NCBI GenBank assembly: GCA_965197495.1
Contig: OZ240210.1
Coordinates: 8,184,001 to 8,248,000 of the forward strand
DNA length: 64,000 nt
Source: SMYC01 sp965197495
GTDB taxonomy: Bacteria; Acidobacteriota; Vicinamibacteria; Marinacidobacterales; SMYC01
Direction: 5' to 3'
Shown: piece by piece, positions 1-8,248 of the stretch
How the letters are laid out: each line of letters begins with the position of its first letter
How positions within the stretch are numbered: the stretch's first letter is position 1
Translations under genes and position numbers: made by a program
The notes under the pieces: model-generated
The model's input: only the letters and a program-made list of their open reading frames with translations
Databases searched by the model: none
Told to the model about the DNA's origin: nothing

Positions 1-566
1 GCAAAAAGGCTCCTCAGGCACGGGTGATCTTTGACCGCTTCCACATCGTCAAGCATCTGAACGAGGCCGTGGATAAGACCCGGCGCGAGCTGGTGCGCGA
101 GCTCAAAGGGACTGCCCGGCGCAACCTCAAGAACACCAAGTTTCCCCTTCTCAAGGCCAAACACAACCGCAGCGCGAAAGACAAACGGGTGCTCCGCGAG
201 CAGGTGCGAGCTAATCGTCGCCTCTACCGCGCCATGCTTCTGCGCGACGACTTCATGGACCTCTACACCTACAAAACCGAGACATGGGCCAAGAAGTTTC
301 TCCGAGGATGGCTGCGGCGCGCTATGAGCTCGAGAATAGAGCCCGTCAAACGCGCGGCGAAGATGATCCGCAGCCACTTCGATGGCGTCATCGCGTGGGT
401 CACGTGGAGACTCAGCAACGGCCGACTCGAAGGAATGAACAACAAAATCCGGCTGCTGAGCCACCGCAGCTTTGGACTCCACTCTGCCGAAGCTCTCATC
501 AGTCTCGTCTACCTAAACTGTGGCGGTCTCACCCTCGAGAGGATCCACTGAAATGGCAGGAGAGGC
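1..566 (+). mobile_element. ISL3-family element, copy 1, right part only
   Basis: The right-hand part of an ISL3-family insertion sequence whose left part lies outside the window. It matches the right part of the complete copy at 33472-35778, and the shared sequence stops at the terminal GGCAGGAGAGGC near 566. That terminus is one of the two imperfect inverted repeats of the complete copy. Directly after it begins an unrelated IS256-type element, so the two elements abut. Confidence 0.85.
3..551 (+). CDS. ISL3-family transposase, C-terminal part (5' end outside window)
   Basis: DDE transposase of the ISL3 family, missing its N-terminus because the window begins inside the gene. The visible part starts KKAPQARVIFDRFH, in frame upstream of the first possible GTG at 24, and runs to the natural C-terminus. 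It carries the third acidic catalytic residue in RLEGMNNKIRLL near its end. It is nearly identical to the C-terminal half of the 426-residue transposase at 33487-34767; one visible difference is DKTRREL here against DKTWREL there. Whether the complete copy is active cannot be judged from this fragment. Confidence 0.85.
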   Translation, partial: KKAPQARVIFDRFHIVKHLNEAVDKTRRELVRELKGTARRNLKNTKFPLLKAKHNRSAKDKRVLREQVRANRRLYRAMLLRDDFMDLYTYKTETWAKKFLRGWLRRAMSSRIEPVKRAAKMIRSHFDGVIAWVTWRLSNGRLEGMNNKIRLLSHRSFGLHSAEALISLVYLNCGGLTLERIH

Positions 567-1012
567 ACAAAACGAAACCGCGCCTGGAAAGGCGAGGAGG
601 AGGATTACGCCATGAAGAAGCCTACCACCATATCGAAGGAGTCTGTAAGCGAGTACCGGGAGTTCGTCCAACTTCGGCTGCGTAAGCGGGTACTGGAGGC
701 GATCGAGGTCGTGCTCGAGGAAGAAGTCGACCAAGCGCTGGGGTGTCGTAGCTACGAGCGTGCGGAAGACCGCCGTGGGTATCGCAACGGAGCCGAAACC
801 CGTCGCGTGACGACGTCGGTGGGAACTCGCGAGCTCCGTGTGCCACGAGCCCGCGTGCGAGACGAGGAAACGGGAGAGACGACAGAGTTCAGGAGCGAGC
901 TGTTGCCCCGGTATGCACGCCGGACTCGTGAGGTCGACGAGGCGATCTTGGGGACGTACTTGTCGGGCGCGAATAGCCGCCGGATCCGCAAAGCGCTGAA
1001 ACCACTGCTCGG

Positions 1013-2471
1013 GGAGATGTCCCGGCCGCTGTTGAATTTGGTCGGGTAGCGGCGGCACCTGTGAATACTCTTAGGCAGCAACCTCATCGCTGTCAAGAGA
1101 TTTCTGTTTGCTTCTAAGCGCGTGAACGAGAGCGCCCATATGGCGATAGCCTTTGATACGGTGAAACTTTTTCTCCGCCGTGACGACGCCGAGAGCGGTC
1201 CATCGGCGAATCATGGAAGGACTCTTCCACCGCTTGACGTTTCTCGAGACTCTGCGGATGGTGCCGTTGAGATTCTCGATGGCGTTTGTCGTGGCCAGAG
1301 ATTTGCGAAGTAACTCGGGTAGAGCGAGCTTCACAACCGTGAGGGTCTCTTCCATCCCTTCGCGAAGGCTTCCGGCAGCTTCGTCGTAGCCGTTTCGCTC
1401 GAGCCACGACACCAATGCCTGAAGTCGCTTGCGCGCCTTGTCGGCACTCTTGCATTTGTACGCTTCCTTCATTGTCTGGAGCACGTAGGCGTGACGGGAC
1501 TTGGGAAGGTACGAGCGAAGATTTCGGAGTTTGTGGAGCTGGCATCTTTGGATAACCGCGAGATCCCCCAAAACGTCGACGAGTGCTTTGCGGATCCCTT
1601 TGCCTCCGTCCACTACGCAGAGAATCGATTCGTCGATCCGCAATCCCCGCTCGAGAAGGTTCTGCAACATCGCGGTGCACACCCGAGAGTTTTCCGTCGA
1701 GCCCAGCCATATACCCAAGGGCACCTTCGTTCCATCTATTGTGATACCGAGAGTTACGACGACGGTCTGTCCGGCCACCTCAAGGCCATCCATCATTAGT
1801 GCCGCAAGCTCGAACTCCTCTAGCCTCCGAGATAGGTATTCCTCGAGCTTCTTAGTCGTCTGGCTCACGAGGTGACGGCTGGCGGCACTCTTGCTCGTGC
1901 CACGAGACTTCAACTTCGCCGAGGGTTTGTCCAGACTCGATTCGTAATTTCGGGTCGATACCCCCACCAAGATCTGGTTCAGCACTCGCTCCGGAAGCGG
2001 GTCTTCTTCGCGGAAGGCTTCGAAGTGTGGAAGCGACGCCTCCTCGCCCGACTTCGAACGAACTCGAGGTCGCGACACTTGGATTCGACGACCGCCGAAG
2101 CTCAGCTCCCCATCCGTGCTCCCCCAGTGGTTATGAGTTCGCTCCTTCTCGTGCTTGCCCTTCGGCCCCGCGATCTTCTCCGCGTCCTCTCTCAGGAGTA
2201 GGTGCAATGCGGTCAGTCCTTGCTCGTACACCCATTCCGTCAGGTCCGCCTTCGTGGCCGCGATCCCAGCTATCATCGGTAGCAGTATCTGACGACTTGG
2301 CCAACTACCTTGCCCGTAGGCGAGTGCGTTTGCTTTCTTACTGGCTTCTTTGATTTCCTTGGCATGGTGGCTCCTTGTCCCCCTCTGGAGACGGTTGGTT
2401 TGGCAGACCTATTCTTAGGCCGGCCAAGGAGCCGCCGCTACCCCAAATTCAACATCCGGCGGGACATCCCC
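1013..2471 (-). mobile_element. Inner IS256-family insertion sequence, intact
   Basis: A 1,459-bp element inserted into another IS256-type transposase gene. Its ends are imperfect inverted repeats of about 40 bp, starting GGAGATGTCCCGG on the left and, on the other strand at the right, GGGGATGTCCCGC; both continue through TGTTGAATTTGG and GTAGCGGCGGC. It is flanked by the 8-bp direct repeat CTGCTCGG at 1005-1012 and 2472-2479. An 8-bp duplication is typical for this family. It holds one transposase gene on the minus strand. Confidence 0.9.
1071..2276 (-). CDS. IS256-family transposase (inner element)
   Basis: A full-length 401-residue mutator-type transposase, the usual length for the family. 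The DDE residues are visible as Asp in LMMDGLEVAG, Asp in CVVDGGKG and Glu in TTNAIENLNGT, with the C/H-containing motif RCQLHKLRNL before the helical insertion. It is clearly a different lineage from the outer transposase it interrupts, since the two share only family motifs. No frameshift or internal stop is seen, and the element has matching ends and a target duplication, so it is probably functional or recently functional. Confidence 0.92.
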   Translation of the reverse strand: MIAGIAATKADLTEWVYEQGLTALHLLLREDAEKIAGPKGKHEKERTHNHWGSTDGELSFGGRRIQVSRPRVRSKSGEEASLPHFEAFREEDPLPERVLNQILVGVSTRNYESSLDKPSAKLKSRGTSKSAASRHLVSQTTKKLEEYLSRRLEEFELAALMMDGLEVAGQTVVVTLGITIDGTKVPLGIWLGSTENSRVCTAMLQNLLERGLRIDESILCVVDGGKGIRKALVDVLGDLAVIQRCQLHKLRNLRSYLPKSRHAYVLQTMKEAYKCKSADKARKRLQALVSWLERNGYDEAAGSLREGMEETLTVVKLALPELLRKSLATTNAIENLNGTIRRVSRNVKRWKSPSMIRRWTALGVVTAEKKFHRIKGYRHMGALVHALRSKQKSLDSDEVAA

Positions 2472-3287
2472 CTGCTCGGTGAGGAGCACCTATCGAAGAG
2501 CGCGGTGTCTCGCGTGGTTAGCCGGCTGAAGGAGCGCTTCGAGGAATGGCAGAACCGTGCTCTCAGCGAGGAGGTCTACGCGATCGTTTACCTGGACGGC
2601 TTCCACCTGAAAGTGCGGATGGCGAAACGTGTGATCAGCGTACCCGTACTGGTCGCGCTCGGGGTCGCGCCAGACGGGCAGAAACGTCTGTTGTCATTGC
2701 GTCTGGCGGTGAGCGAAGCCTCGACGCATTGGGGCTCCGTGCTGGAGGGACTTCAGGCTCGAGGACTCCGGGCTCCCAAGCTAGTGATCAGCGATGGCCA
2801 CAAGGGGCTGACGAAAGCGCTGGAGAAGTGGCCGGGGTGCCGGTTGCAGCGATGTACCGAGCACAAGCGCGCCAACTTGCTCGAACATTGCCCGGCGCAC
2901 GCACGCCGTGAGCTCCGGCGTGACTACAACCGGATCGTCTACGCCAAGAACGGGATCGATGCTCGCAAAGCCTATGACGAGCTCGTCGCCAAGTGGACGC
3001 CTCTCGCGCCGGCCGTCGTCCGAAGCCTAGAGGAGGCCGGTAATCAGCTGCTGACCTTCTATGAATTCCCTCGTGCCATGTGGAAATCGATTCGGACGAC
3101 CAATGCTCTGGAGAATCTCAACCGCGAGTTTCGACGCCGGACGAAAACCCAAGCGTCGTTCTCCAGCGAGGAGTCCGCGGTCGCTTTGCTGTTTGGGCTT
3201 ATCGCCTCTGGCCAGATTCAACTACGACGCATCGACGGCTACCAACGTCTGAGCGAGGTTCTCGAACACGCGGAGGTTGCCGCCTGA

Positions 3288-4081
3288 TATGATGCTCTGA
3301 TGACGGAGTGGAGGGCGCCGTTCTTTTTCCACGAACCTCGGGACACATCCAACTTCGCCCCGGGCCTTGGCCCAATCGACCTTCGACCATTCCACGGCAT
3401 CGTCTCTGGGCGCACTGGCCGAAGCCGTCTTTTGCTTTCCCATCTACGAAGATTCTCCAATTTCTCTCGCAACGGAACACCTGTCGGACGTGGGCACGCA
3501 CTTCACCGGGGCAGGATGCCTCCGATTTTCGCGTTGAGCCATTTTCCATGCTCTATCCGTCTCATTACAAAACGGCTTTTGCTTTTTCCGACCTCTCATT
3601 TTCGCTCCTCCATCGGCCTGCCTTACGGTCGGCTTGCCATGCGTTGCACATGGCGGAGTAACGACTTTTCCACGTTCCACGTAATCGCTTTTTTTTCGAC
3701 AACTTAGGTGGAACCCCTACGCCGGTGGCTCTTCGATCTCGTGCAGGCAGTTAAAAAGCCTGCAGCCTGGCCACGCATGCGAACACAAGGAAGCATGCCT
3801 CTGACCTGTTAGCTCCCGTAGGTCCGTACTTCACTGACGGCGCTGCAGTTCTTCGATTAGTCTCACCATATTGTCAAACCCTAGCCCTTAACCGGATGGA
3901 GCTTCCGGAGGGGTTCTCCTGTCGCCAGGTACGGACCCGATTCGGTACATTGTCCGCGAGGCTTCGAACCGGTTGCACATCGCACAACCCGCACGCTCGC
4001 GTAGGGTGATGGTGGAGATACACCACGTGTTTACTTCTTTCTCCTTTCTCAACACATTCGATTACGCGACCTCGTGTCGCA
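3288..4081. other. Region without a recognisable gene
   Basis: About 790 bp between the outer IS256 transposase and the first attC-like site. Base composition is less GC-biased than the neighbours and includes T-rich runs (around 3690-3700 and 4030-4050). Open frames on both strands give low-complexity translations with no recognised motif. At 3914-3926 the sequence GGTTCTCCTGTCG matches the terminal bases of the ISL3 left end exactly, possibly a relic. If the integron reading is right, part of this stretch would be the next cassette downstream of attC site 1, with no obvious gene. Confidence 0.4.
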
Positions 4082-4197
4082 ATCTAACGTTGAATTGAGC
4101 GGCGGCACCGCGAAGTCCATGCCGAGCCACCACCGTTTCAGGATATCTCATGCCTTACCGAAGTCTCTGTGCCGTCCGCTCGAATTCAGGGTTAGAG
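4082..4197 (-). other. attC: attC-like cassette recombination site 1
   Basis: Read on the minus strand this 116-bp segment begins near CTCTAAC, has an inner arm GAATTCGAGCGGACGGCAC, and ends with the mirrored arm GTGCCGCCGCTCAATTC followed by AACGTTAGAT. The final GTTAGAT fits the integron R' consensus GTTRRRY exactly. The arms pair with a few extra-helical bases, the hallmark of attC hairpins. It lies immediately 3' of the minus-strand toxin gene, where attC sites sit in gene cassettes. The arm sequence is shared with the sites at 4820, 9731 and, less closely, 7460 and 8175. Confidence 0.85.
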
Positions 4198-4212
4198 GGC
4201 TAACTTTGAGAA

Positions 4213-4512
4213 CTACTCGGCTCGCGAAGCCCAATACCCAGGCTTTCGTTTGGCGTGCGCCACCGCAACGATTTCGACATCGTTTCCCTCGATCCGGTAG
4301 ACGAGGCTGAACGGATACACGCGAAAGATGAACCTCCTGGTGTTGGCTTTATAGTTCGGCCAGGTTTCGGGAAGTTCCGCAACTCGCTCAATTGCGTGAT
4401 TCAACTCGGCGACGAAACCAGCCGCCTCCTCCGCGCTCCGTTCTCGATACTAATCAGTCGCAGCTTCCACTTCCTCGGCGGCCTCGGGGTGAAATCGTAC
4501 GCTATGCGCCAC
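4213..4512 (-). pseudogene. ParE/RelE-type toxin with in-frame amber stop
   Basis: A small toxin of the ParE/RelE fold, predicted to be the partner of the upstream antitoxin. A GTG start at 4512-4510 overlaps the antitoxin stop, and the frame reads AHSVRFHPEAAEEVEAATD, then TAG at 4452-4450, then YRERSAEEAAGFVAELNHA through to ASRAE at 4213. The expected residue at the stop is the conserved Trp of the family's W-Y-x-E motif (TGG to TAG). The rest of the frame is undamaged, with the typical YRIEGNDVEIVAVAHAKR end. Unless the stop is suppressed, the toxin is inactive while the antitoxin stays intact. Confidence 0.82.
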
Positions 4513-4738
4513 CCTCGCTCCGAAGGAGCTTTCGACGGACGTCCTCCCAAGGAATCGTCTGCACCGCGCCTGACTCTAACTCTTGCACGCGGCGGCGGAT
4601 GGTCGCGTCCCATGCGGCGTCCACCTCCTCCTGCGACTCACCCGGTACGCTCTCGAGGAGCAAAGTCGCAAGTTCCTCTCTCGCCTTGGGATCCAATTCC
4701 AGGGCCTGGCGCAAAAGCTCGTCTACAGTCACGCTCAT
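4502..4738 (-). CDS. Addiction-module antitoxin, cassette gene
   Basis: A 78-residue antitoxin of the unstable-antitoxin (addiction module component) type, starting MSVTVDELLRQALELDPKAR. It is an acidic helical protein whose C-terminal part would bind the ParE/RelE-type toxin and whose complex usually represses its own promoter. Its last codons overlap the toxin's GTG start by 11 bp, implying translational coupling. It is the first gene of its cassette reading on the minus strand, with attC-like site 2 about 80 bp upstream and site 1 downstream of the toxin. Confidence 0.85.
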   Translation of the reverse strand: MSVTVDELLRQALELDPKAREELATLLLESVPGESQEEVDAAWDATIRRRVQELESGAVQTIPWEDVRRKLLRSEGGA

Positions 4739-4819
4739 AGCTTCATCCTAGCATGGGCATAGACAGCGGGGGCGATTTGGAATTCGACGGCAGACGAAGG
4801 CGGGATGAGCAAATTGACC

Positions 4820-4938
4820 CTCTAACGTTGAGATGAGCGGCGGCACAGACGGTGTCACTGCGAGGGGCAACGTCTCTCAATCAAGTATCTTACTCGCATT
4901 AGAAGCTTGGTGCCGTCCGCTCGATCGCATTGTTATGT
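4820..4938 (-). other. attC: attC-like cassette recombination site 2
   Basis: On the minus strand it reads ACATAACAATGCGATCGAGCGGACGGCAC, a variable loop of about 60 bp, then GTGCCGCCGCTCATCTCAACGTTAGAG (split here only by description). The arms GAGCGGACGGCAC and GTGCCGCCGCTC pair around an extra-helical A. R' is GTTAGAG, one base off GTTRRRY. It directly follows the 3' end of the amidase cassette gene. Confidence 0.85.
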
Positions 4939-5535
4939 GGCGCTCATCATTACGCATCCCACGTAAACGAAAATTCTCAGGCGATGTCATCGAGTTCTTG
5001 TCTCCACGACGAACCGGCAAAGACGCGCAAGCCATCGTCCCAAGGGACGAGGCAAACCGCGCGATTGGGTCGCAGATACGCCCTTAAGTTGTTTACCTCT
5101 CCGATGAAGGACCACTATATCGAAACCTCGTTGATAACCCGGCAAGGCCCCCTCGGTCAGGTTGAGCTTGCCCAGGATGACGGCACCGGCTGCTTTCAGC
5201 TTCGACACGACGGTCGCATCATAGTCCGGCACGTGCTCTCGCAGGACCGCAAGCCCCCCCATCGTACGGATCCCTCTCGTGTAGAACGAATCCTTTACGG
5301 CGATCGGAACACCATGTAGCGGGCCCAGATACTCCCCCGCGCCGATCTGCCGCTCAGCGGTGCGTGCAGCAGCCAGGGCGCGATCAGACACGACGGTGGC
5401 GTAGCTCTTAAGGCGACCATCGGTAGTGGCGATCCGTTCCAGCATCGTCTGCGTAAGCTCAACGCCCTCTGTGCCAACATCGCTGAGACACTTCGCCCCT
5501 TGAAATTAGTGTAGAGGGCGGAGGAGGATCAATGC

Positions 5536-6003
5536 ATGAGTATGTTGATTGAGAGAGAGACCTCGGCGGGATCGGAGGGAGCCCGTAGGGCGACTGGAGA
5601 TCCCGCCGGCCGCGATGCGGCGGGGGTCCCGGATCCCGAAGTGAGCGAGCAAGCGAAGCGTCGACGCTTTACCGCGGAGTACAAGCTGCGGATAGTGCGT
5701 GAGGCCGATGCCTGCAAGGGTGACGGTGACGTTGCTGCTCTTCTGCGTCGAGAGGGCCTGTACTCGTCGCATTTATCGAGTTGGCGCCGCCAACGTGACG
5801 AGGTCGCCAAAGCGGGGTTGGCGTCGAGAAAGCGAGGCCGGAAGGCAAAGGCCGAGGATCCACGGGTCAAGGAGCTCGAGCGCGAGAACGCCCGGCTCCA
5901 ACGTCGCCTGGCTCGGGTGGAGACGATGTTGGAGACCCAAAAAAAAACCTCCGAATTACTGGGGATCCCCCTGAATCCACTCGACAGCTACGAGAACGAC
6001 TGA
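5536..6003 (+). CDS. IS3-family OrfA (helix-turn-helix subunit), copy 1
   Basis: A 155-residue OrfA that recognises the element's ends. Residues about 45-90 (RRRFTAEYKLRIVREADAC, then LLRREGLYSSHLSSWRRQRD) form the helix-turn-helix. A leucine-zipper-like segment rich in KELERENARLQRRLARVETM follows. The frame ends with TGA at 6001-6003, overlapping the orfB ATG. Nine A residues at 5939-5947 are a plausible -1 frameshift site. The -1 frame is open from there into orfB, which would give the OrfAB fusion transposase usual for the family. Confidence 0.92.
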   Translation: MSMLIERETSAGSEGARRATGDPAGRDAAGVPDPEVSEQAKRRRFTAEYKLRIVREADACKGDGDVAALLRREGLYSSHLSSWRRQRDEVAKAGLASRKRGRKAKAEDPRVKELERENARLQRRLARVETMLETQKKTSELLGIPLNPLDSYEND

Positions 6004-7136
6004 TGGTGGCGGCCGAGGAGCTGGCGGGGCAGATTGGGCAGACGACGGAAGCCTGCGAGGCTCTGGGTGTGGCTCGTTCCACGCTGTATCGCAGGCGCCA
6101 GGTGACGCCCGAACCGAAGCGGCGTCCTCGGCCGCACCGAGCCCTCGACGAGACTGAGCGCGAGGAAGTCCTCGGGGCCTCGCACTGTGAGAGGTTCGTC
6201 GACAAGGCGCCCGCCCAGGTGTGGGCCACGCTTCTGGACGAGGGAACCTACCTCTGCTCGATTCGCACGATGTATCGGATTTTGGAGGAGCACGGCGAGG
6301 TCCGAGAGCGCCGGAACCAACGGCGCCATCCGAACTACACGAAGCCGGAGCTGCTGGCCGAAGTGCCCAACCAGGTTTGGTCGTGGGATATTACGAAGCT
6401 TCGTGGCCCCGTCAAGTGGACCTACTACTACCTCTACGTCATCCTCGACATCTTCTCCCGCTACGTGGTTGGCTGGATGCTGGCTCACCGAGAAAGTGCG
6501 GCGCTCGCGCAACGCCTCATCGCCGAGAGCTGTCGCAAGCAGGACATTGAACCCGACCAGCTCACCCTTCACGCGGACCGTGGCAGCTCGATGAGAAGCA
6601 AGCCCGTGGCTCTGCTCCTGGCTGACCTCGGAGTTACCAAGACCCACTCCAGACCTTACGTCTCGAACGACAATCCCTACTCCGAGTCCCAGTTCAAGAC
6701 GATGAAGTACTGTCCTCAGTTTCCGAGCCGTTTTGGTTCCGCCGAAGACGGCCGGCTGTTCTGCGGCGGTTTCTTCGACTACTACAACTACGAGCACCGG
6801 CACTCAGGAATCGGCTTCATGACGCCGGCCGACGTTCACTATGGTCGCGCCGAACAGCTCACCACCGCTCGGCGCCAGATCCTTCTCGAAGCTCATCGGA
6901 CTCATCCCGAACGCTTCGTTCGCGGAACGCCACAACCTCCCGTTTTGCCTCCTCAGGCTTGGATCAACCCGCCGACGGAGAAAACGACGCTCCTGAATGC
7001 CGCACAAGCCACTCTCGCGGCGGCGTCTATACCTGGGGTACCCCCTTTTTCTGCTCCACGAAACGAGATCTCGATCGATGCAGATGTGGACCGCACCGGC
7101 GCCACAAGCCTCCCGACGCTAATCGAGGCTCACTAA
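6003..7136 (+). CDS. IS3-family OrfB (rve/integrase-core transposase), copy 1
   Basis: A 377-residue OrfB with an HTH_21-like N-terminal part and a retroviral-type integrase core. The DDE residues are Asp in WSWDITKLRG, Asp in LHADRGSSM and Glu in NPYSESQFKTMKY, at the proper 35-residue spacing between the last two. The C-terminus is about 80 residues longer than in many IS3 transposases and proline-rich. The start codon ATG overlaps the orfA stop (TGATG). It lies in the -1 frame relative to orfA. Confidence 0.93.
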   Translation: MVAAEELAGQIGQTTEACEALGVARSTLYRRRQVTPEPKRRPRPHRALDETEREEVLGASHCERFVDKAPAQVWATLLDEGTYLCSIRTMYRILEEHGEVRERRNQRRHPNYTKPELLAEVPNQVWSWDITKLRGPVKWTYYYLYVILDIFSRYVVGWMLAHRESAALAQRLIAESCRKQDIEPDQLTLHADRGSSMRSKPVALLLADLGVTKTHSRPYVSNDNPYSESQFKTMKYCPQFPSRFGSAEDGRLFCGGFFDYYNYEHRHSGIGFMTPADVHYGRAEQLTTARRQILLEAHRTHPERFVRGTPQPPVLPPQAWINPPTEKTTLLNAAQATLAAASIPGVPPFSAPRNEISIDADVDRTGATSLPTLIEAH

Positions 7137-7459
7137 ATGCAGCTCGCGAGTGTCTCAAAGTTGTTGACACGTACCGACGGGAGATATCTGCTTCGATTCG
7201 ATCCATCGCGCGACTTCCCTCAGACTGGCGTAATGGAGTGCCGCACCCTCGCTCTCTCCACTGCGAGTAGATGGCGACTCGGTCCTTGAACCGGCAGAAC
7301 ATGCCGAGAGGAGCGACGCCAGGGCACCGCCACTCAGTGTTGTCAGCAATTGACGTCGAGAAATCGCTTCGTGTGATGGTCCCGCCGTTTTGCGTACGGC
7401 ACTTCCTTCGTGCGCTCCGGTGCTCATGATGCCTTCAGTAACACGTTGTTCACTTGCAC

Positions 7460-7592
7460 GCATAACGGTCAGATGAGCGGCGTGGCCGGCCGCCCCATAG
7501 CAGCACCGGACCACCCGAAGCTCAGAACGTCTCATGCCGTGTTTCCATCTCTCAAGAAGAGAGGCCACGTCCGCTCGATCTGATTGTTATCC
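7460..7592 (-). other. attC: attC-like cassette recombination site 3
   Basis: On the minus strand it starts GGATAACAATCAGATCGAGCGGACG and ends CCGCTCATCTGACCGTTATGC, with arms GAGCGGACGTGGCC and GGCCACGCCGCTC. R' is GTTATGC, as seen in many chromosomal-integron sites. It separates the ParE-type toxin cassette, whose 3' end is 17 bp away, from the start of the amidase cassette. Confidence 0.83.
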
Positions 7593-7608
7593 CGTTTCCT
7601 CAAAGACG

Positions 7609-7899
7609 CTAAGTTTTCCAGTGGAGGTCCTCTCTGTGGAGATGTACTACCGCGAAGACGCTGATCTTGCTGCCACGAATTCGGTAAAAGACGCCGTAGG
7701 GAAAGTGCCGAGTGATTGCGTGTCGGATATTGCGGTGAAGAACCTGATATTGCTCGGGGTTCGCCTCGATCCGCTCCAGCGCTGCGTCCACTTCCGCGAC
7801 GAACTGCTTGCCCAGACCCTCCCGCTGCTGTTCGTACCATTTTGCTGCATGTCGGATGTCAGCTTTGGCGCGACCCCTGACGAGCAGCTCGAGTGTCAC
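7609..7899 (-). CDS. ParE/RelE-type toxin, cassette gene
   Basis: A roughly 96-residue toxin of the ParE/RelE fold. The GTG at 7899-7897 is preferred because it overlaps the antitoxin stop as GTGA and removes a non-conserved extension (an upstream in-frame start at 7935 exists). Family features are AKADIRHAAKWYEQQREGLG near the N-terminus, keeping the W-Y-E motif the other toxin has lost, and HFPYGVFYRIRGSKISVFAVVH at the end (two strands). It is expected to poison gyrase or mRNA translation; which one cannot be told from sequence. It forms an operon with the antitoxin and is followed directly by attC-like site 3. Confidence 0.87.
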   Translation of the reverse strand: MTLELLVRGRAKADIRHAAKWYEQQREGLGKQFVAEVDAALERIEANPEQYQVLHRNIRHAITRHFPYGVFYRIRGSKISVFAVVHLHREDLHWKT

Positions 7900-8120
7900 A
7901 GGTCCCGAAGAATATCGGCTTTCGCTTTCGTCCAAGGCTCAACATCGTCGGGATTCTGCTCTTCATCAGCAAGGCGTTCATCCAAAAGACGACGCTGCGA
8001 CTCGGACAGCGGCCTGCGGCTCACTTCCTCTGCGATCTCGTCCCACAGTTCCTGGACAAGCCGAATCTTCTCGTCCGACGATAACTCCCGAAACTGCGCA
8101 ACGAACGGCTCAGTACTCAT
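7896..8120 (-). CDS. Addiction-module antitoxin, cassette gene
   Basis: A 74-residue antitoxin starting MSTEPFVAQFRELSSDEKIR, an acidic helical protein of the same addiction-module family as the one at 4502-4738 but not closely similar in sequence. It overlaps its toxin by 4 bp (GTGA). About 55 bp upstream lies attC-like site 4, so the pair fills one short cassette. Toxin-antitoxin pairs are common passengers of chromosomal integrons, where they are thought to reduce loss of the array. Confidence 0.87.
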   Translation of the reverse strand: MSTEPFVAQFRELSSDEKIRLVQELWDEIAEEVSRRPLSESQRRLLDERLADEEQNPDDVEPWTKAKADILRDL

Positions 8121-8174
8121 CTATCCACCTGTGCACCCAGTTTAACGCGCCGTCGTTCCGTAAGTCTACCAATC

Positions 8175-8235
8175 GGGATAACGCCTCGGTTCAGCGGCGG
8201 CGCGCCAGCGCCGTCCGTTGCAACCGATTGTTAGC
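8175..8235 (-). other. attC: attC-like cassette recombination site 4 (short form)
   Basis: Only 61 bp. On the minus strand it begins AGCTAACAATCGGTTGCAAC, has the hairpin GGACGGCGCTGG / GCGCCGCC, and ends GAACCGAGGCGTTATCC. This is the compact layout of the classical 59-base element: inner arms, a small terminal loop and the outer CTAAC/GTTA pair. It lies 14 bp after the DUF1254/DUF1214 gene's 3' end. Confidence 0.85.
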
Positions 8236-8248
8236 TGGTCACCTACGT

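Larger units (their letters stand above)
612..3287 (+). pseudogene. IS256-family (mutator) transposase split by a second IS
   Basis: A mutator-type DDE transposase in two pieces. Residues 1-134 are at 612-1012 and the rest is at 2480-3287. Removing 1013-2471 and one copy of the 8-bp duplication CTGCTCGG restores one 402-residue frame reading KPLLGEEHLSKSAV across the join. The catalytic residues look intact: Asp in YLDGFHLK, Asp in ISDGHKG and Glu in TNALENLNREF. The gene must have been whole before the inner element arrived. It starts only 46 bp after the end of an ISL3 copy. I could not identify this outer element's own terminal repeats. As it stands, neither half should make active transposase. 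Confidence 0.88.
5465..7176 (+). mobile_element. IS3-family element, copy 1 (1,712 bp)
   Basis: A complete IS3-type element flanked by the 3-bp repeat ACG (5462-5464 and 7177-7179). Its ends form imperfect inverted repeats of about 28 bp sharing GTGxCAACA and TGAGACACT. It contains overlapping orfA and orfB. Copy 2 at 10355-12066 has exactly the same length and near-identical sequence in the opposite orientation, which fixes the boundaries. It sits inside the amidase of an integron-type cassette. Confidence 0.93.
4987..7427 (-). pseudogene. Amidase cassette gene interrupted by an IS3 element and truncated
   Basis: The N-terminal portion of a secreted amidase of the amidase-signature family. 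The start ATG is at 7427-7425 and is followed by a Tat-type signal (SRRQLLTTLSGGALASLLSAC). The frame stops at the IS3 element 5465-7176. Excising it with one ACG copy rejoins IESKQISPVELTQTMLERI, the usual amidase start region. The second part has the catalytic-lysine motif (GPLHGVPIAVKDSF) but decays after KLNLTEGALPG and never reaches the Ser-containing core, so the protein would be under half the usual 450-500 residues. Two successive injuries, insertion and 3' loss, make it non-functional. Confidence 0.85.

Noticed and set aside
284..1058. Long open frames antisense or out of frame to the ISL3 and IS256 transposases
   Set aside because: They overlap well-supported transposase genes, have skewed, Arg/Ser-rich composition and no recognised motif; they are shadows typical of GC-rich DNA.
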